Shown one piece after another: positions 1 to 11,815 of a stretch of DNA of 64,000 nucleotides. Source of the stretch: Patiria pectinifera (taxonomy: Eukaryota; Echinodermata; Asteroidea; Valvatida; Asterinidae); NCBI GenBank assembly GCA_029964075.1, contig CM057149.1:4784465-4848464 (forward strand), read 5' to 3'. Numbering within the stretch: position 1 is the first letter of the stretch; the number at the start of each line of letters is the position of its first letter. The notes beneath the pieces were generated by a model. The model did not search any database. It saw nothing but the letters and a program-made list of their open reading frames with translations, and was not told the origin of the DNA. The position numbers and the translations under genes are program-made.

Positions 1-524
1 AATAGCAGAATAACACTCGGCCCACGCAGGATCTTTGTTGACTGCTGGTGATTTGTTTCTGGGAGACGTGGATCGGAAGACACTGTCTGCCACACGGAGA
101 ACATCTATAGAAAGAATACAAATCTCTTCCTAAACAAGTAAAAGTGCAATATCATTATTATAGACAGCAAGTGAACACAGGAGGGAATTCAGGAACTCAT
201 CTTTTTCGGAATAAAACGGTTTGAACAGATTCATGTATAGGAGGCAAAGTGGTACTGATCCTGACTGTCTGCAGGCTGAAGTCAGAATGCCCTCAATCAC
301 TCACTTGAGGCCTTAACCGAATTTGACCGGGCAAGAAGCTGGATCGAGTCCGAGACAGGCGCTATGCATAATAGTTGGCCACAATGAAAGGAATAATTGA
401 TAGAAATGGCTCGCCAACCCCTGTCCACCCCCCAAAAAGGGAAGGTTTGGTAGTGTGACATATATATTTGCAAAAAAAATGCAGGTGCTTTTCTTGACCA
501 TTTTTTTCTTCTTTTATTTTGCAG

Positions 525-545
525 TTTTCAGAGCAGCTGCGAAAA
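525..545 (+). CDS. Candidate microexon 1 (21 nt)
   Basis: A long pyrimidine tract ending TTTTATTTTGCAG is followed by 21 nt and then a perfect GTAAGT donor. Read in phase 1-1 (2 nt, six codons, 1 nt) it encodes FRAAAK plus split codons. The flanks are nearly identical to copy 2, whereas the exon differs at 3 of 21 positions. The host gene is unknown; no larger exon is recognisable nearby. The splice signals are seen directly, while use as an exon is inferred. Confidence 0.45.
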
Positions 546-769
546 GTAAGTTGCCTTTTGTTCTCTGAATTTGCACTCGAAGTACAGTTCATATCCTATT
601 GAAATTGGTACACAACCTGCCAAAGTGTACTGTATATGTTTATTTTCATCATTGTGTAAATCAGGAACTTGACCATCAGTGATCGTTTCCCATTATATAA
701 ATGTACAAAATGTAACAGTGACTCGTGAAATGACAACATGAACAAATATAAGGTCTCAAAAGATGATAC

Positions 770-1762
770 ATGCAGGGTTATAAACAAATCATTTTTTTCC
801 CAAGTCAAGTCAAGTCTCGAGTCAATTTTTCACAAGTCAAGTCAAGTCTCAAGTCAATTTTGTTTTCAAGTCAAGTGAATTTTCGATTGATTTTTCTTTT
901 ATTTCTAAATATTACATGCACATTTTACGTACTGGAACCAGTTTATATGTTGGACGCCGGAGAAGAGATAGGAATGGGGTTTATTAAAGCGTGCATCATG
1001 CAACGAGATTTAAAAAAAATATATATCATACTTTTCAAACATCCTCTCTCAAACACCTTATTTGTATAAAAGGTGTCTTAATATGCATTTTGATATAATA
1101 TTTTCGAACTTGATCCATCATGTTGAATGTTTGAAGGACGTCTGACAAAATGTCCTTCCGAACGTTTTCGTTTTTTGCATAATGTGATTTTTTTGCTTTA
1201 TGGCGGATGGGGGTAGCAGCCGTTTTCCAGTCGTTTAAACCCTAGTTGCTATTAGCAAGCTTAAGGTAAACCACTCAAAGTGTACATGAACGTGTAGTCT
1301 ATGGTCTCTATGGAATGACCGCTCTATCACAACGGATGGTACTCGGACTACGTACAGCACAAACTTCAGGTCGAGTATGATACGTTTTCAATAACACAAC
1401 TAGTCATGAACATGACGTGTGGCAGGCTCAGGATGCCAAACTATCGCTTGCTGGTTGCTAATTTGCTATGTTTATCTGCATCCTCTTCAACCGATTATGC
1501 TAGTGCGCACGAACGCCTAGAGGTTTGTGGGTTTTTTTGTAACTTAAAAAATGTGTTAATGTCAGCAAGTCAAATTTATTCGAGTCAAGTCAAGTCACAA
1601 GTCATATTTGTTCAAGTCAGGTCAAGTCTCAAGTCATTTTTTTCCAAGTCAAGTCAAGTCTCAAGTAAAAAAAAATAAAAAGTGACTCGAGTCCGACTCG
1701 AGTCGTTGACTCGGGTCAGTGACTCGATTCGCTGACTCGGGTCAGCGACTCGAGTCAACAAA
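770..1762. repeat. Insertion with (TCAAG)-rich ends
   Basis: This ~1 kb stretch splits the array block between its GGTACACG motif copies. It starts (780-870) and ends (1565-1755) with degenerate runs of CAAGTCAAGTC, then GACTCGAGTC-type near-palindromes. Shorter relatives of the same insert sit at 3115-3410 and 9795-10370, so it was present before some of the array duplications. No coding capacity is recognised. Confidence 0.6.
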
Positions 1763-2873
1763 ACAGGGTACACGATTTTTTTGGGTACCCGGGTACTTTT
1801 TACACAGAAGTGTTATATTTCATATGGGTCAGAATCAAGGGAAAAACTCACCGACACGGATCCTACGGTAGTATTCCGTGACATCTTGGCTGAACTCTAA
1901 TTGGTTATTATCATGGAATAATTTATGGAAATGGCTGGCCAACCCCTGTCCCCTCAAAAAGGGACGTTTGATGGTGGGACATATTTGGTTTGTAAACCCT
2001 GAAATTGGGCCTGGTTGATCGTTTTTTCATTGTACAGCCAATTACAAAATGTAAACAGGAGGGGGAACATGATATTTCAGTTGATAATTAATGAAATTGC
2101 ACTGCAATGATTAATAATTGCATGGTTTTCAACCATATAATTGACAAAAATACTTCTTTTATTGTGTGGAAGAAAACAGTTATGTATACAGGCTGAGTAA
2201 AAAAAAATGTCCCTTTGGATAGGCCTAAGTCCTTGTCTGCCACAAACATGGGAAAGGTTACCGATTTTTTCCTCAGCCAAAATTTGATATGGTTATTGAC
2301 CAGAGTCAGAGTAGCATGAGTAGGGCGTTGATTGTGAGGCCGGGCGGAATAGCAGAATAACACTCGGCCCACGCAGGATCTTTGTTGACTGCTGGTGATT
2401 TTTTTTTTTCTGTGAGGTGTATCGGACGACACTGTCAGCCACACGGAGAACATCTATAGAAAGAATACAAATCTCTTCCTAAACAAGTAAAAGTGCAATA
2501 TCATTATTATAAACAGCAAGCGAACACAGGAGGGAATTCAGGAACTCACCTATTTCGGAATAAAACGGTTTGAACAGACTCATGTATAGGAGGCAAGGTG
2601 CATGGTATTGATCCTGACTGTCCGCAGGCTGAAGTCAGAATGCCCTCAATCACTCACTTGAGGCCTTACCCGAATTCGACAGGGCAAGAAGCTAGATCGA
2701 GTCCGACACAAGCGCTAAGCATAACAGTTGGCCACAAATAAAGGAATAATTGATGGAATTGGCTCGCAAACACCTGTCCACCCCCAAGGGACGTTTTGGT
2801 AGTGTGACATATATATTTGCAAAAAAAATGCAGGTGCTTTTCTTGACATATTTTTTCTTCTTTTATTTTGCAG

Positions 2874-2894
2874 TGTGCAGAGCAGGTGCGAAAA
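2874..2894 (+). CDS. Candidate microexon 2 (21 nt)
   Basis: Acceptor CTTTTATTTTGCAG and donor GTAAGTTGCC flank 21 nt encoding CRAGAK in phase 1-1. This is the closest relative of microexon 1. Both splice sites are intact. Open in the same phase as all other copies. Confidence 0.45.
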
Positions 2895-3114
2895 GTAAGT
2901 TGCCTTCTGCTCTCTAAATTTGCACTCGAAGTACAGTTCATGTCCTATTGAAATTGGTACACTTACTGCCAAAGTGTATTATACTGTACATGTCTATTTC
3001 CATCATTGTGTAAATCAAGAACTTGAACATCACTGATCGTTTCCCATTAAATAAATGTACAAAAAGTAACAGTGACTCGTGAAATGACAACATGAACAAA
3101 TATAAAGTCTCAAG

Positions 3115-3410
3115 AGATGGTACACGCAGAGTTGTAACCAAGTCATTTTTTTCCAAGGTCATGTCAAGTCCCAAGTCAAGTGAATTTTCGAGTGATATTT
3201 TTTTTTTTTCAAATATTACATACACATACCACGTACGGGAACCAGTTTATGTGTTGGACGCCGGAGTAGAGATTGGAATGAAGTTTATCAAAGCGTGCAT
3301 CGTGTAAGGAGATTTAAAAAAAAAATCATTCTTTTCAAACATCCTTCTCATGGAGATACGTACTAAAAAAATTCTTTCACAGAACCCGCCCCCTCCCCCC
3401 TGGATACGCC
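3115..3410. repeat. Shorter copy of the CAAGTC-rich insertion
   Basis: Same sequence as the 770-1762 insertion but with most of the 3' part missing. It keeps the AAGTCAAGTGAATTTTCGAG boundary and the TTGGACGCCGGAG stretch. Confidence 0.5.
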
Positions 3411-4184
3411 ACTACAGATATGGTTGAGGAGGAAAGGTTACTACGGTATTGGAAAGATGTGGTGGTTATTTGCCCTATATTGATAATTCATATCTACGAA
3501 CCTATCCACTGTCCAGTGGCTTTGGGTCCACCCAGTAGTTAGTTCCTTTGTTTTTGCTTGTGGACGTATATTACAATAGAAATTCATACTTGAACTCTTG
3601 TGGTCACTGATTTAGTTCGTGCTCCCTATATGTGTAAAAAAAGAAATCAGATACAAAACTATATCACATATATTAAATGCAATTATTGTTTGTACTGAAG
3701 TAGTTCCAACAGAACTCTAAAGACCCAAACACAATCAATAGTTCTTTATTAATTAGTGAAAAATTAGTCCTATAGCCGATTCTATCTGTTCAATTGCATA
3801 TAAAGACAAAATCATCACAGGAGATAAACATGCTATACAACTATATATGATTATAGTATACGAATAATGATATTTCAAATCACCATCTGTGAATACTTAT
3901 GATTAAACGATACTAAAATTAACATCTATGGAAAGCATCCAATACTCTTCCTATACAAGCAATAGTGTAATATTGGTGTAAAACAATAATTTACGATAAA
4001 GGCAAATTTATAAAACACCAACATGATTAATAAAAAAAATCATAGGAAAACAGAAGAGAATTTGAAAACTCACATATTTCAGAATCAAACGCAATGAAAA
4101 GAGCAGTTTTGCTGGTGTGACATGTATATTGGCCAAAAATGCAGGTGCTTTCCTTTACCATTGTTTGTTTGGTTTGATTTCCAG

Positions 4185-4205
4185 CATTGGAACCTTGGAG
4201 GAAAT
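4185..4205 (+). pseudogene. Candidate microexon 3, donor lost
   Basis: Acceptor GGTTTGATTTCCAG is intact, and 21 nt encode LEPWRK in phase 1-1. The donor position reads CTAAGT instead of GTAAGT, so normal splicing is unlikely. This is also the only copy ending in T, which would create a stop codon when joined to copies starting AA. A dead donor here therefore fits with a reading frame being maintained elsewhere. Confidence 0.35.
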
Positions 4206-4934
4206 CTAAGTTGCATTTGTGTTCTCTGAATTTTAACTTGAAGTTCAGTTTATGTCCTTTTCGAATTGGTACACATAGTGCCAAAGTATACTGAGCATTT
4301 TTATGTTCATCATGTGTAAACCATGAACTTGAACATGTACTGATCGTTTCCCATCATATTCATGAAAAAAAGAAAGAAAGTGACTTGTGAACTGACAACT
4401 TGAGAATATATCAAGTCTCTAGTGATGGAACAAGATTTTTTGGGCAGTAAGGTATACTTTTTACACAGAGGGTTTCTTGGTCACATGGGTCGGAATCAAG
4501 GCAAAACTCACGAAGACTGATTCTAGTATTTTCCACTGACGTATGTAATTCCAGTGATTTCGGATTCACTCATTAGTTAGTTGCTTGTATACTGTATACT
4601 GAACAAGTAAAAGAGCAGTATCGGTGTCAAACAATAATTTTCGATGAGGGCAACTCGCCTATTTCAGAATAAAACGGTATGAGCATGACTGTCCGCAGGC
4701 TGAACTCAGAATGCCTTCAACCACCTACATGAAGCCTATCCCGAATTTGACAGGTCAAGAAGCTAGACCAGGCGCTATATTTTATAGGTTGCCACAATTA
4801 TCGGAATAATTGATGAAAATTGCTGGCCAACCCCTGTACATCCAAAAAAGAGTAGTTTTGCTGGCGTGACATATATATTTGACAAAAATGCAGGCGTTTT
4901 TCTTAACCATTTTTTTGTTTGGTTTGATTTCCAG

Positions 4935-4955
4935 AATTTGAACTTTCTGAGAAAG
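4935..4955 (+). pseudogene. Candidate microexon 4, donor lost
   Basis: Acceptor GGTTTGATTTCCAG is intact and the 21 nt encode FELSEK in phase 1-1. The donor position reads ATAAGT, so the GT is lost. The exon is closely related to microexon 7 (3 differences), which keeps a perfect donor. Confidence 0.35.
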
Positions 4956-5324
4956 ATAAGTTGCCTTTGTGTTCTTTGATTTTAACTTCAAGTACGGTTT
5001 ACGTCCTATTGAAATTGGTGAACATATACTACCAAAGTACAATGTACATGTTTTTTTTTCATCATTTGTAAATCATGAACTTGAGCATCACTGATCGTTT
5101 CCAATGATATATATGTACCAACCTTAATAGTGACTTGTGAAATGACAGAAAATATAAAGTCTGAAGAGATGCTACACGATTTTTGGGGGTACCCGGGTAC
5201 TTTTTGCACAGAAGTGTTATTAGTCACGTGGGTCAGAATCAGGGAAAACTCATGGACACGGATCCTACGGTGGTATTCCCTGAGATCTTGGCTGAGCTCT
5301 GTCTGGCTATTATTATTATTAAAC

Positions 5325-7790
5325 ATTCATTCATTCATTCATTCAACATGGTTTATTAACAAATCACGAATGGCAGCCATAGCTGAATTGCACGTGATTT
5401 ACATTAAAAAAAATGCATTTAAAAAAAAGCTAAAGGCTGACATTAAATACTAATATTAGAAAAGGTTTAGACATTGTGCATACAGATCTGACTAAAGATT
5501 GTCTATATAGAGAAATACATATTATTGTTACAGACTGTGTTGCAATCAATTTATCTTACTTTAAAAAGGGGGCATTGAAATTGCGTTAAAACTTATAAAA
5601 GACATTCAAAAAGGTTGCAGGTAAAAAAAATTATAGTCTCATTTAGGATTAGAATGATAAAAATGAGCCAGATGAGGAATGAGTTTAAAAATTGTGCAAG
5701 ATGTGTGGCAGTCAAATTATCTTATTTAAATGAAAGGTAGTATTAAAATAACGTTAAAACTTGTAAAATACAATAAAAGCTTGCAGGTAAAAATCAATTC
5801 AATTCATTTCATTTGGGATTAGAGTTATACAGATGTACCAGATGAGGAATGGCACTATTCTGCATTCTATTTGTTTTACACTTAAGTTGTGGGACTTTGT
5901 TCGAATTTCTTAGTGTACGTTTCATTTTTGGAGGAGAAGGGATAAAATCCTTAAATTGTTCAGTTTGTTTCAATGTTCTTTCGATGAATGATGTACATAG
6001 AGATTATCTTCTTTGTTTCAAGGGGGAAATCCCGAGCTCACATAGCATCTCGGAATAACTGTTATAACCACCGCGTCCGGTGATTATTCGTAGAGCTCTT
6101 TTTTGGATGCTTTCGATGTGGTCAGACTGGGCAGTGGTTAATCCCCCATCCCATACTGGTGCTCCATATTCAAGAAGCGGTCTGATGTAGCTGTTGTAGA
6201 TAATAAGTAGATCCTGGACCGGCAAACAGTGGCCTTTAAGAAGACGGAGCATGTAAAGTTTTTTACCTGCACGTTTAATGAGGTCGGTAATATGTGCGTC
6301 CCATTTCAAATTGCTCTGAATAAGTAGGCCAAGAAGTTTAATTGATTGCACTGTTTCTAATTGATGATCATGCAGCATGAGCGAAGGTGGTGCTGGGGGG
6401 TTTTGCTGGAATGTTATTTCCATTGCTGTACATTTCTTTGGGTTTAGTTTCATATTGTTATCCTTCGACCACTGTACCAAAGAGGAGACAGCTGACTGCA
6501 TGCGCGACAATTGGTTTTGAGTTCGGCATTCGACAAGTGTCATGTCGTCGACATATTTGTAGGCGTTTATACCATTCGGGGGGGGGGGGAACATATCGTT
6601 GATCATTGCCAGGAAGATGATTGACCCTAGACGTGTGCCCTGCGGTACACCAGAGTGAAGAGTGGACCAATCAGACTCGGAGGTTTTGTACCGTACTCTT
6701 TGTTGACGTTATGTGAGGAAGTCTGCGACCCATGGGATGAGCGACGGACGAACACCGAGGTCCAACAACTTAGCAATTGCTATAGTGTGGTCGATACAGG
6801 CGAAGGCTTTTGTAAAGTCTGTCACAACAATTGTAGAGGAAGCTTTTGGAATTTCAGAGTTAGCGTACACTTGGTGTAAAATGTTAATTAAGCAGTGGGT
6901 AGTTGACAGGAATTTTCGATTCCCAAATTGGTTTCGGTCCAGTTTTGGCTGGATATCACTGAAGATCCATTTGGCTATGAAGCCTTCAGTCACCTTCGCG
7001 AAATGGTCTGTGAGAGAGATTGGGCGGAGTTTATCCAGTGTAGGGGGATTTGTTTTGGGTACCGGGATAACGATAGCTCGTTTCCATTGGTCGGGCACAA
7101 TGCATTGTTCGAAAGATGAATTAATAATATGTGCTACGGGTGTCGCAAGTTCATAAGAGAATGTTCTCACAATCCTCGCGGAAATGTCATCTGGACCTCC
7201 AGCTGTCGTGCGTTTGATTTTCCCCAGTGCCTTCTGTACATCCCAAGGATAAACCTCAGGACATGGTGTTGAAGAGGGGAGGTAGGCCGGGAGTTTGGCA
7301 AGCTTTAGTGGTTCTAAATCACCCGCAATAGATACGAAGTGTTCATTGATTGCGTTAGCGATCGATTTAGTGTCATCATGATTTACTCCTGGGATAGTGA
7401 TGGGCGAGTGGTCTTTATTGGTGCCAGAGAGCACGCGGATTTCACGATACCAGGATGACGGATTTTTTTGCTTGAGCCTCTGAATCCGCTTTGAGTAATA
7501 TTCCGTTCTTGCCTTTTTGATGGTTACGATGACTGCATTTCGTAACCGTGTCCATTCATCAGTCTGTTTATTATAGTACGCTTTTTGACGTCTACGGATA
7601 AGAAGTTTAATTTCGGGAGTTATCCAGGGCTTATCAGAAGAATGTACCTTAGCTACTCGAGAGGGAAATGCGTATTTATAGCTGTATGCAAGGTATTGTA
7701 GAATTCGGTACATTGTAGGTTGACGTCACTTTTATTGGTGACGTCTAGCCAATCATGTTCGCTGATCCATCTACCATCGGTGCGGGGAGT
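5325..7790 (-). mobile_element. 5'-truncated L2-like LINE
   Basis: Minus-strand non-LTR retrotransposon holding the reverse transcriptase half of ORF2, a 3' UTR of about 450 bases and a (TGAA)n microsatellite tail at 5328-5350. Simple TGAA-type tails are typical of L2/CR1-type LINEs. The 5' end, with endonuclease and ORF1, is missing. The element sits inside the microexon array. Confidence 0.85.
5809..7713 (-). pseudogene. LINE ORF2 reverse transcriptase, interrupted
   Basis: The frame contains RT motifs AGGPDDISARIV, LRPISLT, VTDFTKAFACIDH (motif A Asp), HSGVPQGTRLG and KYVDDMTLV (catalytic YVDD), then the post-RT region with YMLRLLKGHCLP and the C-terminus. Two in-frame TAA codons, at 6709-6711 and 6004-6006, break it; the frame itself continues on both sides and ends in TGA at 5809-5811. 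Sequence upstream of 7700 (DVNLQCTEFYNTLHTAINTH) continues in another frame, so there is also a frameshift near 7660-7700. Non-functional copy. Confidence 0.85.
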
Positions 7791-8640
7791 GAAAAAAACC
7801 CATAACGAATGAGGTAGAGTGGGAAAAGTGAAAGCACTATAAGTTGCTTTACAAAAACCACCAAGAGACAACTCAAGATAAAGAACGAGAAAACAAGAAC
7901 ATGTTTGATCGATTTAAAACTGGACAATAACGATCAACACTAGATATAATGAAATGGACCTGAGATCCATGGTGCGGGGAGTGAAATAAAAATGCATACC
8001 CTTGGAGACAGGTTGATGTTTAGCGTCAGATATGGATGAGAAGGAAAGGTTACCTATGGTATTGGAGGGGTGGTGGTTAGTTGCCCTCTTGGGAATTCAC
8101 ATTTTCGAAACTACGACCTCTCCACTGTCCTATGTAATTCACTGTCCACTGTCCACTGTCCTATGTAATTCCAGTGGCTTTGGGTTCACTCATTAGTTAG
8201 TACCTTTGTCTTTCCTTGTATACGTATACCACCATTGAAATCCATACTTGAACTCTACTGGTCGGTGATTTAGTTCTTATACTCCCTCCGTGTAAAATTC
8301 TTTTCAGATACAAAATTACATTATAATTATATTGAAAGCAGTTATTGTTTGTACTGAACCAGTGTCAACAAAATTGTGAAAACCCAAACACAATCAGTAA
8401 TTCTCTATTAATTAGTAGAAAGTAAGTCATATAGCTGATTGTGTCTTTTAAATTGCATATAAAGACAACAATCACCAGAGTAGATAAACATGATATACGA
8501 CTATATGTGATTATAAGCTTGGAATAATATTTCAAATCACTATAAAAATCGCAATTAATCGGCTAATACTTATGAATAAATAAATGAATAATTCAACTAA
8601 TTAAGAAAGAATCATGTAAGCACTAACACTAACAATAAAA
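7791..8640. repeat. Array block without microexon
   Basis: Holds the CAGATATGGATGAG, CTGTCCTATGTAATTCCAG and TGGCTTTGGGTTCACTCATT landmarks of the array, with a short local duplication of CCACTGTCCACTGTCC near 8120-8165. No exon-like segment seen. Confidence 0.6.
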
Positions 8641-9555
8641 TAATATAGAAAGAATGCTAAACTCTTCATAAAAAAGTAAAATTCCAGTATCCATGTACAA
8701 CATTAAGTTACGATGACGGCAAATTTATAAAACCTGCAATTTCACTGCAATGATTAATTGCATGGTTTTATACGATATAATTTACACTTTTTTGATTGTG
8801 TGAAATAGAATAGTAAGGCCTATGTATACAGGAAGAGAGAAAAAAGGAAAGGTTACCGATTTTTTTCCTCAGCCAAAATTCGATATAGTTATTGACCAGA
8901 ATCAGAAACATTTTCACTGATGTTCAGCCATGCATGAGTAGGGCGTTCATTATGAGGCCGGGCGGAATAGCAAAATAACACTCGGCCCACGCAGGATCTT
9001 TGTTGACTGCCGCTTTTTTTCTTTTCTGTGAGAGGTGGATCGGACGACACTGTCAGCCACACGGAGAACATCCATAGAAAGAATGCGAAGCTCTTCCTAA
9101 ACAAGTAACAGTGCAATATCAGTGTAAAACAAAAAATTACGATAAAAAAGGCAAATTTATAAAACAGCAACATGATTAATTAAAAAAAAAATCATTCGAA
9201 AACAGAAGGGAATGCGGGAACTCATGTTTCAGAATATAACGGTATGAACTGACTAATGTTTAGGTGGCAAGGTGGCATTGATCCTGACTGTCCGCAGGCG
9301 GAAGTCAGAATGCCCTCAATCACTTACACGAGGCCTAACCCGAATTCGATATGACAAGAAGCTAGATCGACTCCGAGACAGACGCTTTGTATAATATTTG
9401 ACGACAATTTAAAAAATAATTGATTTAAAGAGCTGGCCAGCCCCTGACCACCCCCCCCCCTCCCCCAAACGGAAGTTTTGGTAGTGTGACATATATATTT
9501 GCAAAAAAAATGCAGGTGCTTTTCTTGACGATTTTTTTCTTCTTTTATTTTCCAG

Positions 9556-9573
9556 CTTTTGAAGCTTACCTAG
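9556..9573 (+). CDS. Candidate microexon 5 (18 nt)
   Basis: Acceptor TCTTTTATTTTCCAG and a perfect GTAAGTTGCC donor flank 18 nt rather than 21. The length change is exactly one codon, so the phase 1-1 frame is kept and encodes FEAYL. The other two frames contain stops. Both splice sites are intact. Confidence 0.45.
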   Translation, partial: LLKLT

Positions 9574-9794
9574 GTAAGTTGCCTTCTGTTCTCTGAATTT
9601 GCACTTGAAGTACAGTTCATGTCCTATTGAAATTCGTACACATACTGCCAAAGTGTACTGTACATGGTTATTTTCGTTATTGTGTAAATCAGGAACTTGA
9701 GCATCACTGATTGTTTCCCATTATATAAATGTACAAAAGGTAACAGTCACTCATGAAATGACAACATGAACAAATATAAAGTCTTAAGAGAGGG

Positions 9795-10370
9795 TACACG
9801 CAGAGTTGTAAGTCAAGAGAATTTTCGAGGGGAATGGGGTTTATCAAAGCATGCATCGTGTAAGGAGATTAAAAAAAATCATACTTTTCAAACATCCTCT
9901 CTCAAACACCTTATTCGTATATAAGGAGTCTAAAAATGCATTTTGATATAATATTTTCAAACTTGTTCCATCATGTTGAATGTTTGAAGGATGTTTGACA
10001 AAACGTTCAAATTCGTTTAAATGCATGATGTGAATTCTTTTTGCTTTATGGCGGATTGGGGTTGCAGTCGTTTTCCAGTCGTTTAAACCCTAGAGTTGTA
10101 TTTAGCACGCTTAATTTAATCCACTCAAATGACCGCTCTTTAACAATGGATGGTACTCGGACTACGCACGGCACAAACTTCACCTCGCATGCACGAGGTC
10201 GAATATGATACGTTTTCCAAAACATACGCATAAATGCTAGTCATGTACATGACGTGTGGCAGGCTCGGGATGCCAAACTATCGCTTGCTGGTTGTTAATT
10301 CGCTACGTTTATCTGCATTCTTTTCAACCGATTATGCTAGTGCGCAGGAACGCCCAGAGATTAAAAGCTA
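9795..10370. repeat. Third copy of the CAAGTC-associated insertion
   Basis: Shares with 770-1762 the GGGGTTTATCAAAGC, TTTGCTTTATGGCGGAT and GACGTGTGGCAGGCTC segments. Most of the CAAGTC runs are lost. Non-coding. Confidence 0.5.
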
Positions 10371-10574
10371 GCAATAATTACATCTCAAATCCCCACTAGG
10401 AAAAGTGCAAGTATTCGGTGAATACTTATGAATAAATGGATAAACTATCAAACTAATTAAGAAAGAATACTCTAAGCACTAATAATAAAATTTACATCTA
10501 AAGAAAAAACTTAATCTTTTCCTGAACAAGTAAAAGTTCAATATCGGTGTAAAACAATAATTTACGATAAAGCC

Positions 10575-10945
10575 AACAAAAATAAATACTCGTACTTTGG
10601 TCAGCGCGCGCGTCGATTTTAATCATGCGCGTCAAACTTGTTTTTCTTCTTCAAATTAACACGGAATCTACAACAGCGCCCTCTATTGCCGCACCTCATT
10701 AAATTTTTGTACCAAGGAGCACCAAGGAATGGGGAAATTGCACCAAGGCAAATGATCAAGGGCACCAAGGCAAATTATGCAGGACACCAATGTATAATGA
10801 GGACAGTACAGTTCAAGTACAGTCTGCACAGTTCAAGCTTGAAAAAAAAGCCACCCCCCCCCAAAAAAAAAAGAAGAAACGCGTCGCCGCATCAATTCCG
10901 AAACTTCGGTCTGACCAGAGACCGACAATTTTTTTTTTTGGCCTA
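10575..10945. mobile_element. ~370-bp MITE-like insertion
   Basis: Compared with other array copies (GATAAAGGCAAATTTATAAAAC), this sequence is inserted between TAAAGCCAA and TAAAGGCAA, a likely 9-bp target duplication with one mismatch. Inside are GCGCGCGCG, several CACCAAGG repeats and homopolymer runs. Terminal inverted repeats are not evident. No coding capacity. Confidence 0.45.
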
Positions 10946-11028
10946 AAGGCAAATTTATAAAACAGCAACAAGATTTGTAAAAAAAGTATAGAGGACAGAA
11001 GGGAATTTGGGAACTCGCCTATTTCAAT

Positions 11029-11231
11029 AAGCCTTTTCGGAGTTCCAACTGCGCGCATTCGTAACCTGTGACAACGCACATTATTTGTCTCAAATGCCCT
11101 TTGACAGTACCCACAATGCACGAACAGCCTTTTTGTAAAGTCAGTGGCGCGATGATGTCAAAGGCCATTTGAGACAAATAATGCGCATTGTCACAGGTTA
11201 TGAATGCGCAGTTTGAACTCCGAAAAGGCTC
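11029..11231. mobile_element. Hairpin MITE, ~203 bp
   Basis: The two ends are inverted copies over about 75 bp: AGCCTTTTCGGAGTTCAAAC and related sequence at both termini, including ATTATTTGTCTCAAATG in each arm. The central part is about 50 bp. It interrupts the array block at TATTTCA/GAATAAAACGG, so the empty site is visible in sister copies. Typical of a small non-autonomous foldback element. Confidence 0.75.
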
Positions 11232-11519
11232 ATATAAAAGGGTATGAACATGACTGTCCGCAGGCTGAAGTCAGAATGCCCTTAATCACTTACATGAGGC
11301 CTGTCCCGAATTCGACAGGGCAAGAAGCTAGATCAACTTTAAGACAAGCGCTACATATAAAAGTTGGCCACAATTAACGGAATAATTGACGGAAATGATC
11401 AGACTAGCCAACCCCTGCCAACCCCCCCCCCCCCCCGGGAAGTTTTGGTGTTGTGACATACATATTTGCAAAAAATGCAGGTGCTTTCCTTGATCTTTTT
11501 TTTTTCATTTGATTTCCAA

Positions 11520-11540
11520 AAGAGTATGCACAATTTGCAG
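11520..11540 (+). CDS. Candidate microexon 6 (acceptor shifted)
   Basis: Aligned to the other copies, the acceptor AG has become AA. An AG exactly 3 nt further downstream (11521-11522) would give an 18-nt exon, 11523-11540, still in frame and encoding YAQFA. The donor GTAAGTTGCC is perfect. The full aligned 21 nt would read EYAQFA. Confidence 0.4.
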
Positions 11541-11815
11541 GTAAGTTGCCTTGTCTTCTCTGAATTTTCAATTGGGGAACAGTTCTATGTCCTTTTCAAA
11601 TTGATACACATACTGCCAAAGGGTACTGTATGTGTTTACTTTCATCATGTGTAAACCATGAACTTGAACATTTACAGATCGTTTCCCATCATATTTATGT
11701 ATAAAAAAACCCAAACAAGCTGACTTGTGAACTGACAACTTGAAGATATATCATGTCTAAAGTTATAGAACACGATTTTTGGTGAGTAAGGTGTGCTTTT
11801 TACACAGAGGGGAGT

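Noticed and set aside
100..150. Possible second microexon (CTATAG|...ACAA|GTAAAAG) in the array blocks
   Set aside because: No polypyrimidine tract before the AG, and lengths of 27 and 26 nt in different copies break the frame.
190..270. Possible antisense exon: minus-strand CTGACTTCAG acceptor and AAATAG|GTGAGTTCC donor in the array blocks
   Set aside because: The enclosed length varies (75, 41 and 43 nt in different copies) and is not frame-preserving, and several copies have GGCGAG instead of a GT donor.
362..592. Minus-strand open frames across the microexon blocks (also at 2715-2972, 4027-4284, 4782-5042, 9409-9651, 25461-25871, 29749-30018)
   Set aside because: They resemble each other only because the blocks are repeated. 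Indels of any length shift the frame between copies, there is no common start or stop, and the splice signals are on the + strand.
770..1678. + strand open frames at 770-1069 and 1406-1678
   Set aside because: Largely translations of CAAGTC simple repeats within an insertion; no family match.
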